A DNA stretch of 6,151 nt, taken from positions 1-6,151 of the forward strand of contig CAKRYE010000090.1 of assembly GCA_934426285.1 (NCBI GenBank), given 5' to 3'. The notes under the pieces were generated by a model. That model ran no database searches. It saw only the letters and a list, made by a program, of their open reading frames with translations, and had not been told where the DNA came from. The stretch comes from an uncultured Blautia sp. Lineage in GTDB: Bacteria > Bacillota > Clostridia > Lachnospirales > Lachnospiraceae. Positions 1-5,851 of this stretch are shown piece by piece. The translations under genes and the position numbers were made by a program. The stretch's first letter is position 1. Each line of letters begins with the position of its first letter.

Positions 1-142
1 CGGGGATTCCCTGACTTCAGATATTGCGGGAGGACAGGCCTTTGGGATGGAGGTTTGTCTGTTTCGGAGGAAAGAGGGAATGGAGATACCGGATGGTGTA
101 CGGTGGGTGGATCGGTTGGAGATGATAGAAGAGATTTATTGA
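1..142 (+). CDS. HAD-family hydrolase, YjjG-like (C-terminal fragment)
   Basis: An open frame enters from the left edge (first full codon at base 2) and stops with TGA at 140-142, giving the last 46 residues of a protein. It opens with GDSLTSDIAGG, the motif IV signature of HAD superfamily phosphatases, whose acidic residues hold the catalytic Mg2+. The following GMEVCLF and a C-terminal stretch ending in EMIEEIY match the final strand and helix of HAD-IA enzymes. The GDSLTSDI spelling is typical of the YjjG group (nucleotide or phosphosugar phosphatases of the cytosol), but substrate cannot be told from this fragment. The start lies outside the window. Codons are G-rich (GAG, CGG, GGA) and unlike the AT-rich genes downstream, suggesting this is core chromosome and the next genes are accessory. 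No strong terminator follows directly. Confidence 0.85.
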   Translation, partial: GDSLTSDIAGGQAFGMEVCLFRRKEGMEIPDGVRWVDRLEMIEEIY

Positions 143-221
143 GGGTGTTGGAGGCCGGATGCCGGACGCCCCGAAAGGACAGCGGGTGGTTTGTGGAGAG
201 TGGTGGATAGTATGGGGAGTG

Positions 222-387
222 TGTCCGAAAACTAGGATGAGTCTTTACTGAAATTTAGACTGATTCACTCATATGGATGTTCAATATAAATAAAAAATGT
301 ACATTGCTACGAAAATAAAACTCGTAGCAATGACACAGATTTGAAGAAAGGGGCTAAATTTATGCCTGAAAATCAAGTTTTCGGACA
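222..387. repeat. MITE-like element bounded by 12-base inverted repeats
   Basis: TGTCCGAAAACT at 222-233 is repeated as its exact reverse complement AGTTTTCGGACA at 376-387, enclosing 166 bases. Inside are an 11-bp hairpin (302-312 with 322-332) and smaller dyads (ATGAGT 237-242 with ACTCAT 267-272; AGTCT 240-244 with AGACT 257-261). The right terminal repeat also takes part in a local hairpin (364-372 with 378-390). Small size, terminal inverted repeats, internal dyads and lack of a gene fit a miniature inverted-repeat element or other dispersed intergenic repeat. No target-site duplication is visible at the borders, and copy number cannot be judged from one copy, so mobility is inferred only. 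Confidence 0.4.
288..332 (-). terminator. Hairpin with T-tract, reading on the - strand
   Basis: CATTGCTACGA (302-312) pairs perfectly with TCGTAGCAATG (322-332) around a 9-base loop. On the - strand the stem is followed after four bases by TTTTTTATTT (from 297 leftwards), which fits an intrinsic terminator. On the + strand no T-run follows. No certain - strand gene ends here, so it may back up the regulator's own terminator or simply be part of the repeat element that contains it. Confidence 0.4.
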
Positions 388-402
388 GGCTGGGGGGGGG
401 CT

Positions 403-432
403 GAGACATGATAGTTCTCCTTTTTGTTTTTT
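403..432 (+). terminator. Weak intrinsic terminator candidate
   Basis: GAGAC (403-407) can pair with G414 plus TCTC (416-419), a 5-bp stem with one bulged T, followed by C, then TTTTT, G and TTTTTT. The stem is short, but the T-rich tail is good and it is the only + strand terminator-like signal after the phosphatase gene, about 260 bases past its stop. Low confidence. Confidence 0.3.
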
Positions 433-484
433 GATTATTAGTATAGCATTGGGGGTGGGGAAAAGCAATAAGGGACGCTGAGTT

Positions 485-521
485 CGTCAGTAATTTGTGT
501 CGGCTTGGCTGATTACTGGCG
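485..521. other. 10-bp hairpin of unknown role
   Basis: CGTCAGTAAT (485-494) pairs with ATTACTGGCG (512-521) with one G-T wobble around a 17-base loop. CGTC at 485-488 could instead pair with GACG just upstream (473-476), so two alternative folds are possible. No T-run follows and no gene is adjacent; it may be a remnant or part of an untranslated RNA. Confidence 0.3.
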
Positions 522-644
522 GTGAATGTAATGCAAATTATATGGGAAGGATTGGAAAAGGCGGGGATATATGAGAGTTTGTATTCACGCTGTTGATATA
601 TTGTAGATGACATGAAAATTATCTATGAATGGTAAATATGATTA

Positions 645-711
645 CGAAAAATAACAAATCCGCAGGCATATTTCTAAAAGTAGAAAATTGCTACGGATTT
701 GTTATTTTTTG
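645..711 (-). terminator. Long bidirectional terminator hairpin after the XRE gene
   Basis: Arms 647-662 and 694-709 are perfect complements over 16 bases. They begin and end in A/T runs, so either strand yields a stem followed by a T-rich tract. Further pairing continues inward, with a perfect inner hairpin TTTCTA-AAAG-TAGAAA at 671-686. The right arm overlaps the last codons and TAA stop (702-704) of the - strand regulator gene, so the gene's own end encodes part of its terminator. It would also block + strand transcription from the left. Confidence 0.8.
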
Positions 712-941
712 CGTGAGGAATCTGATGGCAGCGATATTTTTATATTGGTGAAACCAAGTATATAGTCTGCCGAGACTTGATAATACTTGCATAGAGCAAC
801 GAGATAACGGATCGGCATTTCATTAGCGCCTCGTTCATATCGGGCATACATAGTTTGAGAGGTTCCCAAATAATCCGCAATCTGAGTCTGGGTTTTATCT
901 GCATCCTCCCGCAAATCGCGAATACGTTGTCTGTAATTCAA
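702..941 (-). CDS. XRE-family helix-turn-helix transcriptional regulator
   Basis: A 79-residue protein that is almost entirely one Cro/C1-type helix-turn-helix domain. After MNYRQRIRDLREDADK, the segment TQTQIADYLGTSQTMYARYERG (about residues 17-38) gives helices 2 and 3, with SQTMYARYE as the DNA-recognition helix. The rest, ending in YYQVSADYILG, is the usual XRE tail followed by a short charged C terminus. The start is TTG at 939-941, chosen because AGGAGG lies six bases upstream (948-953 on the + strand) and homologous domains begin here. The frame stays open 36 codons further to an ATG at 1049, but that start has no ribosome binding site. The protein is likely a cytoplasmic dimeric DNA-binding regulator. 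It is divergent from the surface-protein operon, and a dyad at 1046-1080 between them is its natural candidate operator. Repression and autoregulation are inferred. Confidence 0.9.
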   Translation of the reverse strand: MNYRQRIRDLREDADKTQTQIADYLGTSQTMYARYERGANEMPIRYLVALCKYYQVSADYILGFTNIKISLPSDSSRKK

Positions 942-947
942 GTAAGT

Positions 948-953
948 CCTCCT
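948..953 (-). promoter_or_regulatory. Shine-Dalgarno that fixes the TTG start of the XRE gene
   Basis: CCTCCT on the + strand reads AGGAGG on the - strand, a perfect anti-16S match six bases before TTG (939-941). It is the reason for preferring the 79-residue product to the longer frame. Confidence 0.85.
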
Positions 954-1009
954 GATAATGCCGGTTAATATGACATTACCTTTTATCTTTTGTATAGTAT
1001 TTGAAAAAC

Positions 1010-1038
1010 ATAATAAAAATAGGTACCAATTTAGTCTA
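1010..1038 (-). promoter_or_regulatory. Candidate promoter of the XRE gene
   Basis: On the - strand TAGACT (1033-1038) is followed after 17 bases by TATTAT (1010-1015), 4/6 and 5/6 matches to sigma-A boxes. The region is very AT-rich, so chance matches are likely. It would give a leader of about 60 bases and places the dyad at 1046-1080 just upstream of its -35 box. Confidence 0.35.
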
Positions 1039-1045
1039 TCATAAG

Positions 1046-1080
1046 ACATATATTCACTATTGAATTTAGTAAATATATGT
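1046..1080. promoter_or_regulatory. Operator-like dyad between divergent genes
   Basis: ACATATATTCACT (1046-1058) and AGTAAATATATGT (1068-1080) are reverse complements at 12 of 13 positions around a 9-base centre. Arm centres are 22 bases apart, about two helical turns. The dyad overlaps the -35 box (1060-1065) and part of the spacer of the predicted operon promoter, so a bound protein would block polymerase. The adjacent XRE regulator is the obvious candidate ligand; binding itself is inferred. Confidence 0.55.
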
Positions 1081-1088
1081 ACTAAAAT
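1060..1088 (+). promoter_or_regulatory. Predicted sigma-A promoter of the surface operon
   Basis: TTGAAT (1060-1065), a 17-base spacer and TAAAAT (1083-1088) make a good vegetative promoter, with initiation expected near 1095 and a leader of about 60 bases before the first gene. Its -35 box lies within the dyad at 1046-1080. Confidence 0.55.
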
Positions 1089-1155
1089 ATAGAAAAATGA
1101 TAATAAAAATGTGCAAAATAAGAAACAGTGTTTCTTAAGAGAGAGGGAGAGTTTT

Positions 1156-1665
1156 ATGGAGTATTTTATTGTGTTTGATGCGGGGGCTGTTGGAATTTTC
1201 TTGCTTATCTTATTATTGGGCGGAACCGCTGCAGTAGGAGCTGCTGGGGTATGGTTTTATGAACATTTCTGGGTATTGGCATTAGCTGTATTTATTCTTA
1301 GTCTGATTAAAAGTCTTATTTGTTGTATAGGAAATAAGTGTGCTCCGGTAAAAGGATTTATATGTGCTGTATGCGATTGTGTAAAATTAATTCCTCTGTT
1401 ATATTTTTTGTGGATTTTCTTTAAAGGTTTTACTGGGTTAAGCGATAAGGGATTTTTTGGACTTGTGGGAAGCATTATTTTGAATGTATTGGGTTTTATG
1501 CTGTTTATGCTTCCTGAACTGCTTATAGTTGGAGGAATGGAATGTATTTGCGCAGGATTATTGGAAGAATTAGATGATACAGGGGCTGTGTGGCTATATA
1601 TTATTGTTTCAGCGATTGGGACAGGGCTTCAATGTCTGGCTTTTTGGATATTTTCAAAATTGTAA
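1156..1665 (+). CDS. Cysteine-rich multi-pass membrane protein of unknown function
   Basis: A 169-residue integral membrane protein that I do not recognise. Hydrophobic segments lie at about 10-31, 37-57, 75-92, 99-136 (long, perhaps two passes) and 144-165, so four or five membrane spans. Between the second and third spans sit six cysteines in 20 residues (C56, C57, C62, C70, C73, C75), with a second pair at C130 and C132 and one at C160. This could be a disulfide or metal site, or simply chance in a hydrophobic protein. The start is ATG at 1156, because GGGAG (1145-1149) stands six bases before it; the frame also opens at a GTG at 1111 but without a ribosome binding site. It is the first gene after the predicted promoter and the dyad, and ends 33 bases before the LRR protein gene. 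A role in exporting, anchoring or sensing for the secreted neighbours is possible but unsupported. Confidence 0.75.
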   Translation: MEYFIVFDAGAVGIFLLILLLGGTAAVGAAGVWFYEHFWVLALAVFILSLIKSLICCIGNKCAPVKGFICAVCDCVKLIPLLYFLWIFFKGFTGLSDKGFFGLVGSIILNVLGFMLFMLPELLIVGGMECICAGLLEELDDTGAVWLYIIVSAIGTGLQCLAFWIFSKL

Positions 1666-1698
1666 GAGTCGCGGTCGTTGAAAGAATGGAGATTTAGT

Positions 1699-2874
1699 AT
1701 GGGAAAGAGTAATAATATCGAAAAGTGGAAGCTATGTAAAATTTGTCTATGGATAATAGGTGCAATATTATTGAATACGAATACATTGTTTATGCAAACC
1801 GTGCATGCTTCAGATGAATCAAATGGGGAATATAGTTACAGTGTAAAAGAGGATGGTACCATAAAATTGGAATCATATGAAGGTGAGCAGGAGAATGTCA
1901 TTATTCCGGAATATATAGAAGGTATGCGGGTTTCGGAGTTGGATGGAACATTTATGTTTACTAATGTTGTAACAGTAAAAATTCCTAAAACAGTAGAAGT
2001 AATAGGGCCGATGAGTACCTTTAGTTTTTGCATGCAGAGAATAGAGGTAGATAGTGATAATCCTAATTTTTGCTCCATAGACGGTGTGCTTTTTGATAAA
2101 AATGTAAAGACTTTATGTCAATACCCTTGTGAATATGGAGAAAGCATTTATGTTATACCTGACGGTGTGGAAACTATAGAAATGTATGCTTTTGAAATGG
2201 CGAGAGAACTTACAGATGTTATATTGCCGGATAGTTTAAAAACAGTGAAAGAAGATGCTTTTGAAGTGACAGGGATAAATAAAATAGAATTCTCAGAAAA
2301 TGTAGAAACAATTGGTCCAAAAGCTATTATTGGATGTAAAAATTTGAAAGAAATAAATGTATCACTTCAAAATAAGTTTTATACGGAAGTAGATGGAGTA
2401 TTATTTGATAAAAATATGGAGACGCTTTTGGTATATCCCGGAGCGAATGAGAATGAAGAATATATTGTACCGGATGGAATCAGACGAATAGATAAGGTAG
2501 CTTTTGCTGGATGTTCGAATTTAAAAAAAATAATATTGCCAGAAACTTTGGAAGATATTGGAATTGGAGCTTTTGAAGATTGTAGCGAATTGAAAGAAAT
2601 AGAGATACCATATAATGTAAAAAAATTACCTCATCTTTTATTCATGAGATGTACTTCAATAGAAAACATATATTTGCCGTACGGTTTGGAAGAAATCGAT
2701 GATTGGGCTTTGGCTTGTGATTCTGAAAATTTAAAAGAAATAGTAATTCCTGAAACTGTTGATTCGATATCAGATTATGCATTTTCAGATGATACTGAGT
2801 TGTTAGTAAGAGAGGATTCATATGCATATGTTTGGTCGCAAGCACACAGCAGAAAATATAGGTGTATTGAATAA
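1699..2874 (+). CDS. Secreted BspA-like leucine-rich repeat (LRR_5) protein
   Basis: A 391-residue exported protein. Residues 1-37 form a signal peptide with a basic start, a hydrophobic core around LWIIGAILL and a VHA cleavage site before SDES. From about residue 66 the chain consists of some ten LRR_5 (BspA/TpLRR) repeats of about 23 residues, of the form IPxxVxxIxxxAFxxCxxLxxIxL. Examples begin near 153, 176, 257, 280, 303, 326 and 350. Two DGVLFDKN blocks (128-135 and 232-239) start a module that recurs about 104 residues later. The C terminus, SYAYVWSQAHSRKYRC, is the usual cap of this family. BspA-type proteins are surface or secreted and bind proteins or host matrix; the ligand here is unknown, and no sortase or other anchor motif is seen. 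The ATG at 1699 has GGAG (1688-1691) seven bases upstream; an in-frame TTG at 1678 lacks one. Confidence 0.88.
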   Translation: MGKSNNIEKWKLCKICLWIIGAILLNTNTLFMQTVHASDESNGEYSYSVKEDGTIKLESYEGEQENVIIPEYIEGMRVSELDGTFMFTNVVTVKIPKTVEVIGPMSTFSFCMQRIEVDSDNPNFCSIDGVLFDKNVKTLCQYPCEYGESIYVIPDGVETIEMYAFEMARELTDVILPDSLKTVKEDAFEVTGINKIEFSENVETIGPKAIIGCKNLKEINVSLQNKFYTEVDGVLFDKNMETLLVYPGANENEEYIVPDGIRRIDKVAFAGCSNLKKIILPETLEDIGIGAFEDCSELKEIEIPYNVKKLPHLLFMRCTSIENIYLPYGLEEIDDWALACDSENLKEIVIPETVDSISDYAFSDDTELLVREDSYAYVWSQAHSRKYRCIE

Positions 2875-2917
2875 AATAGATGATTTAAATAATTATGGCA
2901 AGACAGGGGGAACGACG

Positions 2918-4708
2918 ATGAAAAAGTTGATAATGGGATTGTTTGGAATAACTTTAGCTTTATCCATGAATAAGACACAGATATATGCAGGGCAGGATGA
3001 GTATTTATCGCAGTGTAATGTGGGAGATTACATTTTTACAGATTCTTTTACGGTAGATAGTGCAGATTCAAAGGAATATAAGATAGTTGAAAGCAATACA
3101 TTTCATAACGGACATGCGATAGTTTTGGCGGAACTATATGAGGAAAATGAAAGCGAATATTTGGATGATTATTACGAAAACGATGAATACGAAGAAGAAA
3201 AAGAACAATACTGGCTTTATATTAATGATTCACTTGAAATCAGATGTAATCTGACAGAGGAGTTTGGAATGGATGGATATGCCAGTGAAGAGTGGGATCC
3301 ATATGGAAACTGTTTGTTTAATGGAAAAGTATTTCTTTATAGAGATGGAGTACATTATGCGATATTTGATGAGGAGAAAAATGATATACAGTATGCGAAG
3401 GGGGGATATTACATATATGAAATAACAAATTCTGCGGCATATGTTCATAAGGAACCGGAATATGCAATGTTTGACTATAATGGACAGGTGATTATGAAAG
3501 GAAAGGCGGATGAGTGTCCATTTTCATTAGATCAAAATGATTGGGTTGCGACGTATGGATTCCTCTTCCGTGAAAAAGATGGAATATACAATGTAAAGAC
3601 CGGACAGAAAATAGATATTCCAATGCCTCATGCATATACCATAATGGCGGCTTCTGATAGGGGCGATTATGTTTTGGTTGGAAATGAAGATGATGGAATT
3701 CTGATGGTATACAATTCTAATGGTGAAAAAATTTCGGAAGTTACAGCTGGTGTTGATTTTTTTAGCTGGGCTAGCTTTGATTATGGAAGTTTTATCCGTA
3801 ATAATTCTTTTGCGATTGCGCGAGAAGGTAAGGCTGAGTTATATAAATTATCAGGAGAACTGCTATTTTCAAATAAGGATAATGATGAACTTGTTGTTAT
3901 GAATATATCGCCCAGAAATGATCAGTATTCGGTTATTCTTTTTAAAGGAGCGGAAGATATCGAAACGAATTATATATCCGTACTTAACGATAAGGGAGAA
4001 ATGTGTTTTGAACCGATGGAATGTATTACGGGAATAATGGACGATTCATCAACATATGACAATGACTGTCTAGATCAAGAGTATCTGGGAAATTTGCTTT
4101 CTGATGATGGGATTTTGACTGTTATTAATGAGGATAGAACAATAGGTGTGGATTTGGAGGGCAACGAAGTGATGTCAATAGATCAGGAAGTTGACAAAGG
4201 CTTCGAAAATGGATGGCTTTCCCTGGGAAATGCTTATTGTGATGAAGAAGGCAATATATATCAGATGATAGAACATTACGCATCCTCAGAGTCAGATTAT
4301 TATGAACCAGAAGAAAATATTGATAACAAGATAGTGATGGAAAGTGGTAAAGAAGAATCTGTTTCAACAGAAAGTAAAAGTTCTTCGGATACATCAGGAG
4401 AGGAATCTGCAAATAGTTCTGAATATATTCTTCAGGATAGTAACAGCAGATATATTGAAAAAACAGAGTTGATTAATCTTGGACTGGATGCAGAAGGTCT
4501 TAAACTTGCCCGAAATGAAATATTTGCCAGATATGGAAGAAAATTTAAAGACGATGCTCTTCAGAAATATTTTGATGAGAAGTCATGGTATACACCTGAA
4601 TATGAGTCGGATGATTTTGATGCCAGGATGGATGAGATATTGAATCAGTATGAACTGAAAAATGTAGAGATAATTAAGGAAAGAGAAAATGAATTACAGA
4701 GCAACTAA
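2918..4708 (+). CDS. Secreted acidic protein with C-terminal YARHG domain
   Basis: A 596-residue exported protein. Residues 1-24 are a signal peptide (MKKLIMGLFG start, cleavage after QIYA). A very acidic, tyrosine-rich stretch follows at about 72-99. From about 130 to 450 come repeated short strand-turn-strand units of the type YAMFDYNGQVIMKG, LMVYNSNGEKISEV and GVDLEGNEVMSI, resembling WG-type or beta-propeller repeats; this fold is inferred. Residues 475-502 are a Ser/Glu-rich linker. Residues 503-590 are a YARHG domain, with LARNEIFARYGRKF at 530-543 and YFDEKSWYTPEY next; that domain is found in extracellular bacterial proteins and has no settled function. The ATG at 2918 has AGGGGG (2905-2910) seven bases upstream. 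The frame also stays open back to 2822, but that start would overlap the LRR gene and lose the N-terminal signal peptide. It begins 43 bases after the LRR gene, so co-transcription is likely. No membrane anchor is visible. Confidence 0.85.
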   Translation: MKKLIMGLFGITLALSMNKTQIYAGQDEYLSQCNVGDYIFTDSFTVDSADSKEYKIVESNTFHNGHAIVLAELYEENESEYLDDYYENDEYEEEKEQYWLYINDSLEIRCNLTEEFGMDGYASEEWDPYGNCLFNGKVFLYRDGVHYAIFDEEKNDIQYAKGGYYIYEITNSAAYVHKEPEYAMFDYNGQVIMKGKADECPFSLDQNDWVATYGFLFREKDGIYNVKTGQKIDIPMPHAYTIMAASDRGDYVLVGNEDDGILMVYNSNGEKISEVTAGVDFFSWASFDYGSFIRNNSFAIAREGKAELYKLSGELLFSNKDNDELVVMNISPRNDQYSVILFKGAEDIETNYISVLNDKGEMCFEPMECITGIMDDSSTYDNDCLDQEYLGNLLSDDGILTVINEDRTIGVDLEGNEVMSIDQEVDKGFENGWLSLGNAYCDEEGNIYQMIEHYASSESDYYEPEENIDNKIVMESGKEESVSTESKSSSDTSGEESANSSEYILQDSNSRYIEKTELINLGLDAEGLKLARNEIFARYGRKFKDDALQKYFDEKSWYTPEYESDDFDARMDEILNQYELKNVEIIKERENELQSN

Positions 4709-4709
4709 A

Positions 4710-4740
4710 TTGGATAAGGAATGCAATAAAAAGTTATAAT
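4710..4740 (+). promoter_or_regulatory. Possible internal promoter before the last operon gene
   Basis: TTGGAT (4710-4715) and a perfect TATAAT (4735-4740) are separated by 19 bases, a little long. It begins two bases after the YARHG gene stop and would start transcripts around 4747, giving a leader of about 20 bases that still includes the ribosome binding site at 4755-4760. Confidence 0.4.
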
Positions 4741-4768
4741 AAACAATTACAGAAAGGTGGATTTTATT

Positions 4769-5518
4769 ATGTCAAAAAAAAGAGTATGCAGCTTATTATT
4801 AATCTTTGCGTTAGTTTTGGCTTCTTTCAATGTGAATTTGGTCGAAGCAAATGCGGCGGCGAAACCTAATATAAAAAGGGTTACATTAGTTTCATCGGTA
4901 ACAACATCTGTTTCGTGGAACAAGGTGTCTGGTGCATCGAAATATGAAGTTTATTGTGCAAAAAACGATGGTAATTTTAAAAGGGTGAAGACAACCAAAG
5001 GTACATCCTGTTCATTTAAGAAACTGGATCTGGGAACGAAATATTCATATAAGATCAGAGCAATTGTAAAAGGTAAAAAAGGCGCGTTTTCAAACACTAA
5101 GAGTATTACGACGAAAGATTGGGCATACTTGTTGGATGTAGAAGAACCATATAAAACTCCATGTTGGTATAATACAGATCCTTTTACTATTGCCGGTGAG
5201 CGGTTTAATCATGGATTTACATACTACAATTTGAACAAACAAGATGCATATTTTAATTTGAAAGGAAAATATAGCAAAATGACTTTTTGCGTTGGATGCG
5301 CGTGTGAAGCAAATTCTGATGTTAATAAGTTTGGATCACTGATTCGATTTTTTGCAGATGATTCGGAATTGGATGAAACAGTTTATATTGGATTGTTTGA
5401 TCTGGCGAAAAAATATACAGTAAATCTAAACTATTGTAATAAACTTCAAATGCGTTTGGATGTAGCTGATTATAATGGAGGAACTTTTGGAATAGGAAAT
5501 ATTAAGGTTTATAAATGA
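4769..5518 (+). CDS. Secreted Fn3 and NPCBM-like domain protein
   Basis: A 249-residue exported protein. Residues 1-31 form a signal peptide (MSKKR, hydrophobic core, ANAAA cleavage region). Residues about 33-114 are a fibronectin type III domain: SVSWNKVSGASKYEVY, then LDLGTKYSYKIRAI and a closing strand before TTKDW. Residues about 120-249 resemble an NPCBM-type jelly-roll: FTIAGERFNHGFTYY, FNLKGKYSKMTFCVG, IRFFADDSELDE and LQMRLDVADYNGG, ending in a last strand, GIGNIKVYK. NPCBM domains occur beside glycoside hydrolases and bind carbohydrate. No catalytic domain is present, so this is probably a glycan-binding or adhesion protein. It has several cysteines (C132, C174, C177, C179, C223) that might form disulfides. 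The ATG at 4769 has AGGTGG (4755-4760) eight bases upstream; an in-frame GTG at 4757 sits inside that site and is rejected. It is the last operon gene, 43 bases before the terminator. Confidence 0.83.
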   Translation: MSKKRVCSLLLIFALVLASFNVNLVEANAAAKPNIKRVTLVSSVTTSVSWNKVSGASKYEVYCAKNDGNFKRVKTTKGTSCSFKKLDLGTKYSYKIRAIVKGKKGAFSNTKSITTKDWAYLLDVEEPYKTPCWYNTDPFTIAGERFNHGFTYYNLNKQDAYFNLKGKYSKMTFCVGCACEANSDVNKFGSLIRFFADDSELDETVYIGLFDLAKKYTVNLNYCNKLQMRLDVADYNGGTFGIGNIKVYK

Positions 5519-5560
5519 TATTCACATAAACTTATATGATTAGAAATCCATGAAGTTTGA

Positions 5561-5597
5561 GAGGATGTAATTATACAGAGTTACGTCCTCTTTTTTT
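5561..5597 (+). terminator. Rho-independent terminator of the surface operon
   Basis: GAGGATGTAA (5561-5570) pairs with TTACGTCCTC (5581-5590) with a single G-T wobble, around a 10-base loop, followed directly by TTTTTTT (5591-5597). This is a textbook terminator; it separates the operon from the rRNA promoters. Confidence 0.93.
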
Positions 5598-5709
5598 AGG
5601 AAAAACCATCTGACGGCGAGCTATTGTAAAAAGTGGTGAAAAAAGTAGTAGAAAAGTAGTTGACTGAAAAAAGTAAATAAAAAAGTTTGTCAAATTATGA
5701 AATTAACTG

Positions 5710-5738
5710 TTGACATTGTGATCTTTGGGTGTTATATT
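5710..5738 (+). promoter_or_regulatory. rRNA operon promoter P1
   Basis: Perfect TTGACA (5710-5715), 17-base spacer, TATATT (5733-5738). A-rich runs lie just upstream (about 5630-5700), as in UP elements. The seventh base after the -10 box is G (5745), the expected initiation point. Confidence 0.85.
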
Positions 5739-5822
5739 AATTGAGTTGTCGGAAATAATTGCTTCTTTAAATGGAACAATTCAATGTGATTTCTGAAAGA
5801 AAAAAGAAATTTAAAAAAATGC

Positions 5823-5851
5823 TTGACAACTAAAAACGAACGTGTTAAAGT
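5823..5851 (+). promoter_or_regulatory. rRNA operon promoter P2
   Basis: Perfect TTGACA (5823-5828), 17-base spacer, TAAAGT (5846-5851), and G at 5858 as the seventh base after the -10 box. An A-rich run precedes it. It shares its -10 hexamer and flanking bases with P3, pointing to duplication. Confidence 0.85.

Larger units (their letters stand above)
143..645. other. Intergenic region without a convincing gene
   Basis: About 500 bases separate the phosphatase stop from the next gene. Bases 143-221 are strikingly G-rich on the + strand and show no start codon with a ribosome binding site. Bases 222-387 form a repeat-like segment bounded by inverted repeats, 392-400 is a run of nine G, 403-432 is a weak terminator-like hairpin with a T-rich tail, and 485-521 is a 10-bp hairpin. 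A 110-codon open frame exists on the - strand (281-613) but has no Shine-Dalgarno and runs through the hairpins, so it is taken as non-coding. Confidence 0.6.

Noticed and set aside
392..460. G-quadruplex from G runs at 392-400, 451-455 and 457-460
   Set aside because: The first run is over 50 bases from the others, so four G-tracts with short loops are not available except within one homopolymer.
281..613. 110-codon open frame on the - strand
   Set aside because: No ribosome binding site, composition like non-coding DNA, and it runs through the G9 tract, inverted repeats and terminator hairpins. It ends inside the A-rich terminator tail.
1111..1155. Upstream GTG start for the membrane protein
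   Set aside because: No Shine-Dalgarno; the extra 15 residues are charged and the purine-rich site within them serves the ATG at 1156.
702..1665. Toxin-antitoxin pair (XRE antitoxin plus small membrane protein)
   Set aside because: The genes are divergent rather than co-directional, the membrane protein is large for a type I/II membrane toxin, and no toxin motif is visible.
1678..1698. TTG start for the LRR protein
   Set aside because: No ribosome binding site before it; the ATG at 1699 has GGAG at the right distance and gives a normal signal peptide.
2822..2917. Longer N terminus of the YARHG protein overlapping the LRR gene
   Set aside because: It would put 32 non-hydrophobic residues before a clear signal peptide; the ATG at 2918 has a strong AGGGGG site.
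5660..5715. Fourth rRNA promoter from TTGACT (5660) or TTGTCA (5687)
   Set aside because: Neither has a recognisable -10 box at 16-18 bases; the region more likely acts as A-rich upstream DNA for P1.
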